Source: CAIWHR01 sp963734575 | Lineage (GTDB): Bacteria > Pseudomonadota > Gammaproteobacteria > Burkholderiales > Casimicrobiaceae | DNA: 64,000 nucleotides | Assembly: GCA_963734575.1 (NCBI GenBank) | Contig: CAVTHT010000022.1 | Location: 124,001 to 188,000, forward strand | Direction: 5' to 3' | Shown here: piece by piece, positions 55,260 through 64,000 of the stretch | How positions within the stretch are numbered: position 1 is the stretch's first letter | Layout of the letters: the number at the start of each line of letters is the position of its first letter | Made by a program: the position numbers and the translations under genes | The notes under the pieces: model-generated | Told to the model about the DNA's origin: nothing | The model's database searches: none | Seen by the model: the letters and a program-made list of their open reading frames with translations, nothing else

Positions 55260-56204
55260 ATCATCGCCGCCGCGGGCGCGCGCAGCCAGAGCCACGCGGC
55301 GAAGCTCGTGACGAAGGCGTAGCCGAGGCTGTGCTCGAAGAAGTGCGGGAAGAGGAGCTCCGCGAGACCCGTCTTCTGGCCGTGACTGCGTGCGCCGAGC
55401 AGCACGGCTGCGACGAGGAGGAACGCGCCGCACGCGACGGCCACGACGCCTGCGATCACGACGGGTGCAAGGCGAAGCGATGACGTCCCGGAGTCGGGCG
55501 GTGGCGCAAACCGATGCGCGAGGACGAGGCAGGCGCCCAGCGCGAGCGGCACGGTCACGAGCGCGTGGGTGAAGAGCTCGCGCAGCTGGTGACCGACGTA
55601 GGTCGGATCGCGAAACGACGCGACCGACACGCCGAACAGCGCGGTGCAGGCGACGAACAACGCGAGCGCGAGCAGGTAGAGGCGCGCGCTGCCCGTGCCC
55701 ACACGGCTGCGCATGGCAGACGATCCCCGCGACGCAGAAGGCCAGGGCAAGATCGGCAATGCGCTCGATGAAGTGATATCGCCAGTGCGCACCCCAGGCG
55801 AGGGGTGCGCCTTCGCGCGTGTGCAGCTGCGCAAGATTGTCGAGGATGGCCTGCGGTCCTTCCGTGACGGCCGTGCCGCCGAGGATCAGCACGAGGCTCG
55901 CGATCGTGGCCAGTGCGAACCGGCGGCGAAGCCTGGACGCCGCGTCGGCGTGCTGCGCCGACAGCGGCTCGAACCACCGCACCGCGCCGGCGATGCCGAT
56001 CGCGAGCACGACGTCGAGCAGCAGCTCGCGCGTCGCGTGCTCGAAGTAGAAGATCGTCTCCAGCAGCGTGCGGTGGCCATCCTCGTGCACGACGCGCAGC
56101 CACGGCCACGGCGTGCCGGCCTGCAGGCAGACCCCGACGAAGGCGACGAGCAGGACGGCCGCGGGCAGGTAGAACGCGAGCCAGCGGCGGGCACGCGCGT
56201 TCAC
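55260..56204 (-). CDS. Membrane protein of unknown function (one frame break)
   Basis: The protein of about 310 residues starts at GTG 56204, which overlaps the stop of the GT39-like gene (GTGA). It has about eight hydrophobic segments: RWLAFYLPAAVLLVAFVGVC, LLLDVVLAIGIAGAVRWF, RFALATIASLVLILGGTAVT and, after a break near 55710, LYLLALALFVACTALFGVSV and LAPVVIAGVVAVACGAFLLV. I do not recognise a family. The open frame runs on to 55103 into the convergent pyruvyltransferase gene, but the last hydrophobic part ends near 55275, so I end it there. It is coupled to the glycosyltransferase and probably acts with it. Confidence 0.6.
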
Positions 56205-57697
56205 GATGCTGGAACGGCGATCGGCCGGGGTGGCAATACGCACACGGTGACGTCGCCGTCGGCCACCGTGCCGCGGAATACGGCTGCGATGCTGCAGTCG
56301 GCGCGCAGCACGTTCCACAGGTCCGGCGCCGGCAGGCGGATGTAGCTCGGGAGCGTGTAGACCATCCACACCGGTGTCCCGGCCGCGCGCACTGCGTCGA
56401 GGTCGGCGAGCGTGCGGACGCTGCGCCAGGAGGTGCGCAGGTACTCGCGGTACGGGTACATCGCCCCGCCCGCCGTGACCACGGCGTCGCCCGGGGCGCG
56501 GTTGGCCTCGACGAAGCGCAACGCCCCCGCGAAGTCCTGCTTCGGATAGCGGTAATCGAAGGTCAGCGACCACAGCGACACGGCGGTGATCACGGCGACG
56601 ATGACGAGCGCAGCACGCGAGGTGCCCTCGCGCCGGGAGCCGAGCATCGCGTCGAGGCGCTGCCCGACCACGAACGCACCACGGACGAGGAACAGCACCC
56701 CGAACCCGATCAGGAAAAAGAGGAAGCGGGGAAAGATTGGCCGTGCCGCCAGCAGCGAGGCGGCGACGGTCACCACACCCGGCAGCAGGAAGAGCGCCAC
56801 GACGAAGCGGCTCGCGCGCAGATAGCTCCACGCGCCGGCGAACATGAGGCCCGCAGCGGCGAGCGCGCCGACGACGGTGCCCCAACCGACCGCGAGGCCG
56901 CGCAGCATCTCGCCCGCCGCCCAGCGCGGCGTGTAGCCCTCGTTGGGACTCGGCCGCTTGACGAAGAACTGCTGGAGGTCGGCGAGGAGCGGTGCATAGA
57001 GCAGGAGGGTCACGCCGCCCGCGAGGGTGAAGCCGAGCACCGGCAGGCGCCACGCCGGCCAGGCACGCCGCCGTGGCCGGCCGAGCGGGATCGTGCAGGC
57101 GAGGGCATGACCGACGACGATGAACACCATCGTGAGATGCGTGTACGCGCCGAACCCGGCGGCGATGCCGTAGGCGACGAAATCCGCAGCGCGACCGCGC
57201 CGCAGCCCGCGCAGCAGCAGCCACGTGCACAGCACGGCGAAGAATGCGAGCGTCGTGTATCCGCGTGCATTCTGCGAGAACCACACGTGGTGATAGCTCA
57301 CGGCGAGCACCAGGCTGGCGACCAGCGCCTCGACGCCATCGGCGACCTCGCGCGCCAGCAGGAACAGCAGCGGCGGGGTGGCGACGCCGAAGAGCAGAGC
57401 CGGCAGGCGCAGCGTCCACGGCGCCTCGCCGAGCACGGTGGTGGAAAGATGGGCGAGCACGGAGTAGAACGTGTGCTGGTTGTTGCCCGGGAAGACCGTC
57501 ACGATCTGGCGCAGCGGCTGGCGCACGCTGTCGATCAGGGTGCGGATCTCGTCCCACCAGAGCCCGCCATCGAGGCCGATGACGCGCAGCGCAAGGCCGA
57601 GGAGAGTGATCGCCGCGAGCGGCATCCAGCCGACGCCTTCGCGGGTCACGCTGCCGGCAGCGTGCGGCGACGGCCCGAGGGCAGGATCGGTACGCAT
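56201..57697 (-). CDS. Membrane glycosyltransferase, GT39/ArnT-like
   Basis: The 498-residue protein starts at ATG 57697. It has about ten hydrophobic helices and the GT-C pattern: after the first helix comes RVIGLDGGLWWDEIRTLIDS, where the acidic pair is the catalytic site of GT39-type enzymes. FPGNNQHTFYSVLAHLSTTV, ALVASLVLAVSYHHVWFSQN and ARGYTTLAFFAVLCTWLLL follow, all typical of bacterial GT39 proteins. The C-terminal soluble part has YRYPKQDFAGALRFVEANRA. It transfers a sugar from a polyprenyl-phosphate donor in the periplasm; the acceptor is unknown. No frame break. Confidence 0.92.
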   Translation of the reverse strand: MRTDPALGPSPHAAGSVTREGVGWMPLAAITLLGLALRVIGLDGGLWWDEIRTLIDSVRQPLRQIVTVFPGNNQHTFYSVLAHLSTTVLGEAPWTLRLPALLFGVATPPLLFLLAREVADGVEALVASLVLAVSYHHVWFSQNARGYTTLAFFAVLCTWLLLRGLRRGRAADFVAYGIAAGFGAYTHLTMVFIVVGHALACTIPLGRPRRRAWPAWRLPVLGFTLAGGVTLLLYAPLLADLQQFFVKRPSPNEGYTPRWAAGEMLRGLAVGWGTVVGALAAAGLMFAGAWSYLRASRFVVALFLLPGVVTVAASLLAARPIFPRFLFFLIGFGVLFLVRGAFVVGQRLDAMLGSRREGTSRAALVIVAVITAVSLWSLTFDYRYPKQDFAGALRFVEANRAPGDAVVTAGGAMYPYREYLRTSWRSVRTLADLDAVRAAGTPVWMVYTLPSYIRLPAPDLWNVLRADCSIAAVFRGTVADGDVTVCVLPPRPIAVPAS

Positions 57698-58029
57698 TAC
57701 GCGGGATTGCGCCATGCCGCTCGCGCAGCGGGGCCGGAATTCGATGCAGCGCCGTGGCGGAAGGGGGAGACGATCATCGGGCGTGCAACGCGGGCGGGAA
57801 CAAGGGTTGGCGGCGTCCGGTACGCTGCCGGCGCGGACACTAGCAGATCGCCCGCAAAGCGCGAGGGCGCGGGACCGCGGGCGGGGCGCGATTCGCTGCC
57901 CCTGCCGCGCCAGCCCTGCGCTAACATGCGCGCCGTGCCGCTCCCATCGTTCGCCTCGTTCCCGCCAAGTCTGCCGGCACGCGAGCGCGCCATGCGGGGC
58001 AAGGCGCGTGACACAGCGCTGCGGCGCCG
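57698..58029. other. Divergent gap between two glycosyltransferases
   Basis: About 330 bases without a recognised gene. The starts of the GT39-like gene (minus) and the GT4-like gene (plus) face away from each other, so promoters for both must lie here; none is clear. Confidence 0.55.
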
Positions 58030-59324
58030 TTGCGCGTGGCGCTGGTGACGACGTTCTATCCGCCGTTCAACTTCGGCGGCGATGGCCGGTACGTGCGCAG
58101 CCTCGCCCATGCTCTCGCGCGGCGCGGCATCGAGGTGGACGTCGTGCACGACGCCGATGCCTGGCGCGTGCTTCGCCCGGCGGGAGTGCCCGAGCCGACC
58201 GCCGAGACCGAGCCACCCGGGGTCACCGTACATCGCCTGCACAGCGGATGGCCCCTCGGCGCGACGTTCCTCACCTACGCGACCGGCCGGCCGCTGCTGC
58301 GCGAGACGACATTGCGCCGGGTGCTCGAGCGCGACTTCGACGTGATCCATTTCCACAACGTCTCGCTGATCGGCGGGCCCGGCATCCTCGGGCTGGGCGA
58401 CGCAATCAAGCTCTACACCGCGCACGAGCACTGGCTCGTCTGTCCGACGCACGTGCTGTGGCGGCACGGCCGCGAGCTCTGCACGGCGCGCGAATGCCTG
58501 CGCTGCACGCTGGTTCATCGGCGGCCACCGCAGCCGTGGCGCGCCACCGGCCTGCTCGAACGCGAGATCCGCCACGTCGACGAATTCATCGCGCTCAGCC
58601 AGTCGGTCGCCGAAAATCACCGCCGGATTCGGATTTCCGCGCGAGATGAAGGTGATGGGCTCGTTCCTTCCCGCGGGCGGCGAAGACCCCGTGCGGCAAC
58701 CGCAACGGCGCGACCGTCCGTATTTCCTTTTCGTCGGACGGCTGGAATCGATCAAGGGGCTGCAGGACGTCATCCCCCAATTCGACGCCGACCTTCCCGC
58801 GGATCTCCTCATCGCCGGCGAGGGCAGCTTCGAGCCGCAATTGCGCGCGCTGGCGACGGCACGGCCAGGCGTGCACTTCCTCGGCCGGCAGGACATGGCG
58901 CAGCTTCGTCCGCTCTACCGCGACGCCGTGGCGCTCGTTGCGCCATCGCTCTGCTACGAAGTCTTTCCGATGGTGGTGCTGGAGGCGTTCCGCGAAGGCG
59001 CGCCGGTCATCGCGCGCGATCTGGGTCCGTATCCGCAGATCCTCGAGGAAAGCGGTGGCGGGCTGCTCTTCACCGACGCGGCCTCGCTGCGCAATGCGCT
59101 TTGCACGCTGCTCGACGATCGCGCGTTGCGCGTACCGCATGGGCGCGGCAGGCCAGCGGGCCGGGGAGTCGCGCTGGAGCGAGGATGCCGCCGTGGACGC
59201 GTGGCTGGCACTGGTGCGCGAGATCGCCGTCCGGCGCGAGCGCACCGCCACGCTCGCGCGGCTGGACCACTTGCTCGAAGAGACCCGTAATGCCACCCCG
59301 GCGCTGCCGGTGGAATTGCTATGA
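58030..59324 (+). CDS. Family 4 glycosyltransferase (two frame breaks)
   Basis: The protein of about 431 residues is a GT-B enzyme. It begins RVALVTTFYPPFNFGGDGRY from TTG 58030 or GTG 58036; the choice is open. The N-terminal domain has VRSLAHALARRGIEVDVVHD, DVIHFHNVSLIGGPGILGLG and CPTHVLWRHGRELCTARECL with several Cys. After a break near 58630 comes PYFLFVGRLESIKGLQDVIP, the GT4 donor strand, and LVAPSLCYEVFPMVVLEAFR with the E-x7-E motif EVFPMVVLE. A break near 59140 precedes the last 60 residues. It is probably followed in one operon by the methyltransferase. Confidence 0.9.
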
Positions 59325-59367
59325 TCCCCGCCGCACCCCCGTCCCTGGCCACGAGAGGAAGGTCGCG

Positions 59368-60078
59368 ATGAAAGTCGGCAACAACATCGAGACGGACAAC
59401 GCGAACTGGAGCTTCGGCGGCGACGTCCCGGACAACTTCGTCTCGCACATCCGGCAGTCCGTCCCGCTGTACGAGGAAGGTCACGAGCTCGTCTGCCAGC
59501 TCTCCGATTTCTTCGTGTCGAACAGCAGCGTGGTCTACGAGATCGGCGTGTCCACCGGCGAGCTCCTGCGCAAGCTCGCGCTGCACAACCGGCACAAGCC
59601 CGACGCGCGTTGGATCGGCATCGACGTCGAGCCCGCGATGGTCGCCAAGGCGCGCGCGCATTGTGCGGACCTGCCCAACCTCGCCATCGAGCAGGAAGAC
59701 GCGCGGGTCTATGCGTTCGGCAGCGCGGACCTCATCATCGCCTACTACACGATGCAGTTCGTGCCCCCGCGCGACCGGCAGGCGCTGTTCGACCGCATCT
59801 ATGCCGCGCTGAACTGGGGCGGGGCGTTCATCATGTTCGAGAAGGTGCGCGCACCCGACGCGCGCTTCCAGGACATCATGGTCACCCTGTACAACGAGTT
59901 CAAGCTGGCGAAGGGGTTCTCGCCGGAGGAGATCGTCACCAAGACGCGCAGCCTCAAGGGCGTGCTGGAGCCGTTCTCGACCGAAGGCAATCTCGGCCTC
60001 TTGCGCCGGGCCGGATTCGTGGACATCACCACCGTCCTCAAGTACGTCTGCTTCGAAGGCTTCCTGGCGATCAAGTGA
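59368..60078 (+). CDS. CmoA-like class I methyltransferase
   Basis: The intact 236-residue protein starts at ATG 59368, after GAGAGGAAGG. It has a full Rossmann core: VVYEIGVSTGELLRKLALHN, DARWIGIDVEPAMVAKARAH, IEQEDARVYAFGSADLIIAY and RIYAALNWGGAFIMFEKVRA. The segment YTMQFVPPRDRQALFDRIYA recalls CmoA, the tRNA carboxy-SAM synthase, more than sugar methyltransferases. LRRAGFVDITTVLKYVCFEG near the end also fits CmoA-like proteins. In this glycan cluster it may act on a sugar instead. No cmoB is seen nearby. Confidence 0.83.
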   Translation: MKVGNNIETDNANWSFGGDVPDNFVSHIRQSVPLYEEGHELVCQLSDFFVSNSSVVYEIGVSTGELLRKLALHNRHKPDARWIGIDVEPAMVAKARAHCADLPNLAIEQEDARVYAFGSADLIIAYYTMQFVPPRDRQALFDRIYAALNWGGAFIMFEKVRAPDARFQDIMVTLYNEFKLAKGFSPEEIVTKTRSLKGVLEPFSTEGNLGLLRRAGFVDITTVLKYVCFEGFLAIK

Positions 60079-60124
60079 CGGAGCTCCTGCCGCGGCTGCG
60101 TGGGCGACGTAGCGTGCGCGGCGC

Positions 60125-61336
60125 ATGGTGAGCGTCGCCGAGCCGCTCGCCGGTCGCACGTCACGCGACATCGCGTGGAGCGTCGGTCTCTTCGCGACGG
60201 GCATCGCCCTGCTGCTGCTGGCGGTGCTGGCCACGCATGCCGGGGCCAACTGGTTCGACGACGCGCCGGAAATCGTGGTCGGCGGCGCCGGCCTCCAGGT
60301 GGTGCGCGGCACGGGCGCGGTCCAGGGTGCCTCGCTCGTGGTCGAGGCCGCGCAGAACGGCCTCGCGGCGGTCGCCGTACCCAACGTGTCCTTCGCCGCC
60401 GAGGCGCGACCGCGCGTCGAGTGGTCGCTGCGCAGCGCCCAGCCGCCCCAGGACATCGCGTTCGTGTGGCGCACGCGCGAGGACCCGGGACGCACCCATG
60501 CACGACCGCTGCAGTGGACCGTGAGCGGACCCGCGCCACTCGAGCTTGGATCCGACGAAGGCTGGCAGGGCACGATCACCGGCATCGGCCTCGTCGTGCG
60601 CGGGACGCTCAGAACGCCACTCGTGATCGATGGCGTGCGGGTGCCGTCCGGCTCCGCCCGCGCGACCATGCACGCGCTGGTCAGCCAATGGGGAACCTAC
60701 TTCCCGTTGCAGGGCTATGCCGTCGCCTTTCCGTTCGACAGCGAGCGGGGCGCGATGCTGCCGCTCGCGCAGGCACTGGCGGTCGCCGTGGGCATCGCGC
60801 TGGCGCTTGCGTTCGCCATTGCCCGGTGGCGCGACGCACCGGTGCGCGCGCCGGTCGTCTGGGTCGTCCTGGGCCTCGCCTGGATCGCCCTCGACGCACG
60901 CTGGCAGGCGAACCTCTGGCGCACCGTGGTGGCAGCGCACGAGCGCTATTCCGGCAAGGACATGGAGGCGAAGTGGCAGGCGTCGGACGACGCCGCGCTG
61001 CACACGCTGGCGCGGGAGCTGCTGAAGGTGCTACCGCCTCCACCGGCGCGCATCGTCATCGTGTCCGACAACGCCGTGCTTCGCGTGCGTCTTGGCCACT
61101 TCCTCTATCCGCACAACGTCCACGCGCCCCTCAAGCTGCCGCGCGGCGCGGGCGACCCCCACCGCGGCCTGGTGGATCATGCCGCATTGCGCAGCGGCGA
61201 TCACGTGCTGCTCTTCTTCGACAGCCTGCTCGGTTACGACGCGGCACGCGGCGTCCTGCAATGGCCCGACGGCCATGTCCTGCCGGTGGCGCCCCTGCTC
61301 GCGCGGCCGAACACGCTGCTGGTGCGCGTCCGATGA
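60125..61336 (+). CDS. Membrane protein of unknown function (403 residues)
   Basis: I do not recognise a family. The protein has an N-terminal hydrophobic helix (VGLFATGIALLLLAVLATHA), a beta-rich segment of about 150 residues probably outside the membrane (VVGGAGLQVVRGTGAVQGAS, AVPNVSFAAEARPRVEWSLR), two central helices (MLPLAQALAVAVGIALALAF and APVVWVVLGLAWIALDA) and a soluble C-terminal part (RIVIVSDNAVLRVRLGHFLY, RSGDHVLLFFDSLLGYDAAR). The layout is helix, large loop, two helices, soluble domain. It precedes another large membrane protein by 26 bases. The frame is clean and the codon use matches its neighbours, so it is a real gene. Confidence 0.75.
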   Translation: MVSVAEPLAGRTSRDIAWSVGLFATGIALLLLAVLATHAGANWFDDAPEIVVGGAGLQVVRGTGAVQGASLVVEAAQNGLAAVAVPNVSFAAEARPRVEWSLRSAQPPQDIAFVWRTREDPGRTHARPLQWTVSGPAPLELGSDEGWQGTITGIGLVVRGTLRTPLVIDGVRVPSGSARATMHALVSQWGTYFPLQGYAVAFPFDSERGAMLPLAQALAVAVGIALALAFAIARWRDAPVRAPVVWVVLGLAWIALDARWQANLWRTVVAAHERYSGKDMEAKWQASDDAALHTLARELLKVLPPPPARIVIVSDNAVLRVRLGHFLYPHNVHAPLKLPRGAGDPHRGLVDHAALRSGDHVLLFFDSLLGYDAARGVLQWPDGHVLPVAPLLARPNTLLVRVR

Positions 61337-61362
61337 GGCAAGCGTGACGGGAACGGGCAGGC

Positions 61363-62736
61363 ATGGCTGACCTCGCCGCGCTCCTCGCCAGCGTGGCGAT
61401 CCCGTGGCTCGTCGGCACGCTGGCGATGCTGGCCGTAGCGCCTGCCGATCATCCACGCTGGCTGCGTGCCGCAGGCTACGGCTACTTCCTGGGACTCTTC
61501 GCGACGACCCTGGCGATCCGCCTGCTCGATGCCCTCGCCCTGCGCTGGACGGCGGCGAACGTGTGCGTGCCGCTCGTCGCCGTCGCGCTCGTCGCGGGCT
61601 GGTATGTGCGGCGGCGCCGGCACCCGACCCAGGCGCCGCCGTCCGCCATGCCGTCCGCCATGTCGCCCGTGTGGCAAGCAGCGTTCTGCGTGCTGGTGGT
61701 GCTGACGCTGACGCGCATCGCCCTCGTGGGCTTCGACGCGCTCACGCTGCCCCTCGTGCCCGTCGATACGTGGTCGCAATGGGCGAGCAAGGCACGCGTG
61801 TGGTTCGCCTACCGCGAGCTCGCACCCTTCGTCGAGCCGGGGCAGTGGGCGGGCGCCGCGGGAGCGATGCACTTCACCGACAGTCACCCCGCGTATCCGC
61901 CCACCGTACCGCTCTTCCAGGTGTGGACCGCGTTCTGGCTGGGCCGCTGGGACGAGACGCTCGTGAACGTCGCCTGGCCGGTGTCGCTCGTCGCCCTCGG
62001 GCTCGCGGTGTATGGCGACCTGCGCCGCTTCGGCATCGCACCCATCGCGGCAATGTTCGTCACGTACGCGCTCCTGTCGCTGCCGTTCCTCACGATCTAT
62101 GCGGCACTCGCGGGCCTCGCCGATCTCTTCGTCGCGAGCGCCTTCGGCCTCGCGGCGGCGAGCACGTGGCATTGGACGGCCCGCCGTGATCGCCGCGATG
62201 CCATCGTCGCGATTGCAATGGCGATCTTCTGCGCGAACCTGAAGCGCGAAGGACTCCTGTGGGACCTGACGCTCGTTCCCGGCGTGCTCATGGCGCTCGA
62301 CCGTCGCCTCGGCGTCGGCGCACTCGCGCTCGCTGCGCTCGGCATCGTGGGTTATGTCGCGTTCGGCCCCGCGCAGCTCGTCGTCTCGGATTACATCCTG
62401 CTCAACCGCCTGCAGAACGTGCTGCCGTACCTCTACGATCACCTGTTCATGATGGATAACTGGCACCTGCTGTGGTACGTGGCCATCGTCGTGCTGGCAT
62501 TCCACTGGCGCACGCTCGTGCGCGACCCGGTGCTCCCGGCCAGCGCGACCATCCTCGCGGGCGTGATGTTCGTATTCGTGGTGTTCTTCCTGACGAGCGC
62601 CGCGATCGCCGTCGAGGAGGAGAGCCTGACCAATCGCCTGCCGTTCGAGATGGTGCCGGCGCTGGTGGTCTATCTCGCATTGGTCGTGCACGCCGGGCAG
62701 CGCCGGCCGCATGCGCTCGCCGGCGCTCCGGCGTGA
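61363..62736 (+). CDS. Polytopic membrane protein, GT-C-like
   Basis: The 457-residue protein has about eleven hydrophobic helices. After helix four comes LVPVDTWSQWASKARVWFAY, similar to the D-x-W-x-x-W-x-x-KA element of GT-C sugar transferases, and FTDSHPAYPPTVPLFQVWTA with the usual first-loop residues. ILLNRLQNVLPYLYDHLFMM and VFVVFFLTSAAIAVEEESLT lie near the C-terminus. It ends with a short basic tail. It probably transfers a sugar in the periplasm, but no donor can be named. It lies 26 bases after the unknown 403-residue gene and converges with the next gene. Confidence 0.78.
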   Translation: MADLAALLASVAIPWLVGTLAMLAVAPADHPRWLRAAGYGYFLGLFATTLAIRLLDALALRWTAANVCVPLVAVALVAGWYVRRRRHPTQAPPSAMPSAMSPVWQAAFCVLVVLTLTRIALVGFDALTLPLVPVDTWSQWASKARVWFAYRELAPFVEPGQWAGAAGAMHFTDSHPAYPPTVPLFQVWTAFWLGRWDETLVNVAWPVSLVALGLAVYGDLRRFGIAPIAAMFVTYALLSLPFLTIYAALAGLADLFVASAFGLAAASTWHWTARRDRRDAIVAIAMAIFCANLKREGLLWDLTLVPGVLMALDRRLGVGALALAALGIVGYVAFGPAQLVVSDYILLNRLQNVLPYLYDHLFMMDNWHLLWYVAIVVLAFHWRTLVRDPVLPASATILAGVMFVFVVFFLTSAAIAVEEESLTNRLPFEMVPALVVYLALVVHAGQRRPHALAGAPA

Positions 62737-62755
62737 GCAGGCTCACGCGCGCTCG

Positions 62756-63850
62756 TCAACGCGGCAGGATCCCGCGCAGCCGGTGCTCGAGCCAGCACCA
62801 TGCGAAGGCCGCACTGCTGTAGAGGTAGTAGATCTGGTGGAACGCCACCGCCGCGAACGCGAACGCGACACCGCGCGCACGGCGGAACGTGGCGAAGAGG
62901 CTGCGGTTCGCGAGCGCCACCGCGACCGTCATCACCGCAATCGGCCAAGGGGGCAGCACGCGCGCCAAGGCGAGCAGGATGCTCGCCGCCAGCGCCAGTG
63001 CGAGGAGGGCGTTGATCCGCTCGGCGGTCGCCACGTTGAGCGAGTCGTGCAATCCGGTGCGGGCGAGGATGAGACGCGACCAGGGCACGGCGCGCCGGAA
63101 GATCTCGGTGTGCAGCAGGTTGCCGAGTCGCCACACCTTGAGATGCGTGCCGCGCAGGGCGGGCGCGAGCACGATGCGGCCGCCGTGCTGCCGGAGGCGG
63201 TAGCCGAGCTCGATGTCCTCGATCGACGGGAACGGATACGCCGCCGCATCGAAGCCGCCGCACGCGATGAACGCTTCCTTCCGCACCGCGCCGCATCCCG
63301 CCCAGAACGTCGCTGCATCGCCGGCAGCGCGGGCGTGATAGTGGTGGTGCACGAGATTCTTGTACTGCGAGAGGAAGTTCGCGCCCGCGGGCCGGTCGTC
63401 GTAGGCACCGAACACCGCCACGATGTCGGCACCTTCGAACGCCTCGCGCACGCGTCGTGCCGCGTCCTCGTGCACGATCACGTCCGCATCGACGAACCAC
63501 GCCACGTCTCCGGCGGCGCGCGCGACGCCGACATTGCGCGCACCGCCCGGGCCGCAGCGTCCGCCGGAGCTCAAGACCTCGACGCCGAACGACCGGGCCA
63601 GCGCAGGCGTGGCGTCGGTCGAGCCATCGTCCACCAGCAGGATCTCGCCGATCTCGCCCCGCGCGCGCATGTCCTGCAGCGGGGGCAGGCTCGCCGGCAG
63701 CACCGCGGCGCCGTTGTACACCGGCATGATCACGCTGATGCGCAGCGACACGCCGTGGTCCGCGTTGCCGGAAGTCGCTGGCTCGTTGCCCGGCACGTTG
63801 CCTGCACCCGCCGCCATCGGCGGGGCGGCAGCGTCACCGGCAAGGGTCAT
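62756..63850 (-). CDS. Family 2 glycosyltransferase with C-terminal membrane helices
   Basis: The 364-residue protein starts at ATG 63850, overlapping the stop of the partial gene upstream (ATGA); the longer start at 63880 is inside that gene. The GT-A core reads ISVIMPVYNGAAVLPASLPP, GEILLVDDGSTDATPALARS, GGARNVGVARAAGDVAWFVD, ADVIVHEDAARR and FPSIEDIELGYRLRQHGGRI, where the D-x-D-like ADV and the ED motif are seen. LLHTEIFRRAVPWSRLI and C-terminal helices (ALLALALAASILLALARVLP) follow. It adds a sugar in the cytoplasm at the membrane. No frame break. Confidence 0.92.
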   Translation of the reverse strand: MTLAGDAAAPPMAAGAGNVPGNEPATSGNADHGVSLRISVIMPVYNGAAVLPASLPPLQDMRARGEIGEILLVDDGSTDATPALARSFGVEVLSSGGRCGPGGARNVGVARAAGDVAWFVDADVIVHEDAARRVREAFEGADIVAVFGAYDDRPAGANFLSQYKNLVHHHYHARAAGDAATFWAGCGAVRKEAFIACGGFDAAAYPFPSIEDIELGYRLRQHGGRIVLAPALRGTHLKVWRLGNLLHTEIFRRAVPWSRLILARTGLHDSLNVATAERINALLALALAASILLALARVLPPWPIAVMTVAVALANRSLFATFRRARGVAFAFAAVAFHQIYYLYSSAAFAWCWLEHRLRGILPR

Positions 63851-64000
63851 CGCGTCGCCGGGGAACGGCGGCGACGCCACTGGGCCACGCCGTTGTAGAT
63901 GGCGGCAAACGCCATGCAGAAGGCGAACAGGATCGCGAAGAGCTCGAGGGCGCCGATCACGCTGCCGAGCGGCGTCACGGCATAGCCCGGCAGCACCTCG
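63847..64000 (-). CDS. Partial membrane protein (C-terminus only)
   Basis: The last 50 codons of a minus-strand gene enter from the right edge and end at TGA 63847-63849. One hydrophobic helix is seen (SVIGALELFAILFAFCMAFA) followed by a basic tail (QWRRRRSPATR). The family cannot be told. Its stop overlaps the start of the glycosyltransferase gene, so the two form an operon. Confidence 0.6.
   Translation of the reverse strand, partial: EVLPGYAVTPLGSVIGALELFAILFAFCMAFAAIYNGVAQWRRRRSPATR

Overview
The window is GC-rich DNA (roughly two-thirds G+C by eye) that reads as a betaproteobacterium, most likely Burkholderiales. The pointers are a FlhDC-controlled flagellar locus that also carries flhF-flhG-fliA, a Bug/TctC-type solute-binding protein, and densely overlapping genes. 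No rRNA or CRISPR array was seen. More than 40 single-base reading-frame breaks fall inside otherwise conserved genes (fliF, fliG, fliH, fliD, flhF, fliA and others). I treat these as uncorrected sequencing indels, so many genes are annotated as one span joining two or more frames.

Layout. (1) 1-4616: flagellar basal body genes fliI (partial), fliH, fliG and fliF on the minus strand, divergent from fliE. (2) 4617-28967: a 24-kb accessory block with no flagellar genes. It holds a DUF5648-type secreted protein, an AraC regulator divergent from a TTC38-like TPR protein, a hemerythrin-like protein, a DUF1428 protein, an intact IS3-family element, a sulfatase, a Bug binding protein, a dienelactone hydrolase, a PNPOx-like protein, a nitrilase, a zeta-like kinase/Phd toxin-antitoxin pair, an amino-acid ABC importer linked to a D-threonine-aldolase-like enzyme, an alpha/beta-hydrolase/adenylate cyclase fusion, a membrane-protein/XRE module, an integrase remnant and a large lipoprotein hydrolase. 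(3) 29134-35597: a minus-strand late flagellar cluster, fliC-flaG-fliD-fliS-fliT-fliK-fhlB-ycgR. (4) 36130-46962: plus strand flhD-flhC, terminator, motA-motB, flhB-flhA-flhF-flhG-fliA-motC-motD. (5) 46959-64000: a surface-glycan cluster with a flippase, four glycosyltransferases or GT-C-like proteins, a YbhN-type membrane protein, a UDP-galactopyranose-mutase-like flavoprotein, a polysaccharide deacetylase, a pyruvyltransferase, two methyltransferases and several membrane proteins of unknown role.

How it fits together. FlhDC would switch on the middle genes and FliA the late genes. Three sigma-28-like promoters (before motA, fliC and fliS) share a T(A/C)AAG-N14/15-G(C/T)CGA(T/C)A pattern. 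FlhF/FlhG would set flagellar place and number, and MotAB and MotCD are alternative stators. The glycan cluster abuts motD and could build a surface polysaccharide or a flagellin glycan; the sequence does not decide this. The accessory block is set apart by an IS, a tyrosine-recombinase remnant, a duplicated repeat and degenerate intergenic palindromes, consistent with acquired DNA placed between fliE and ycgR.
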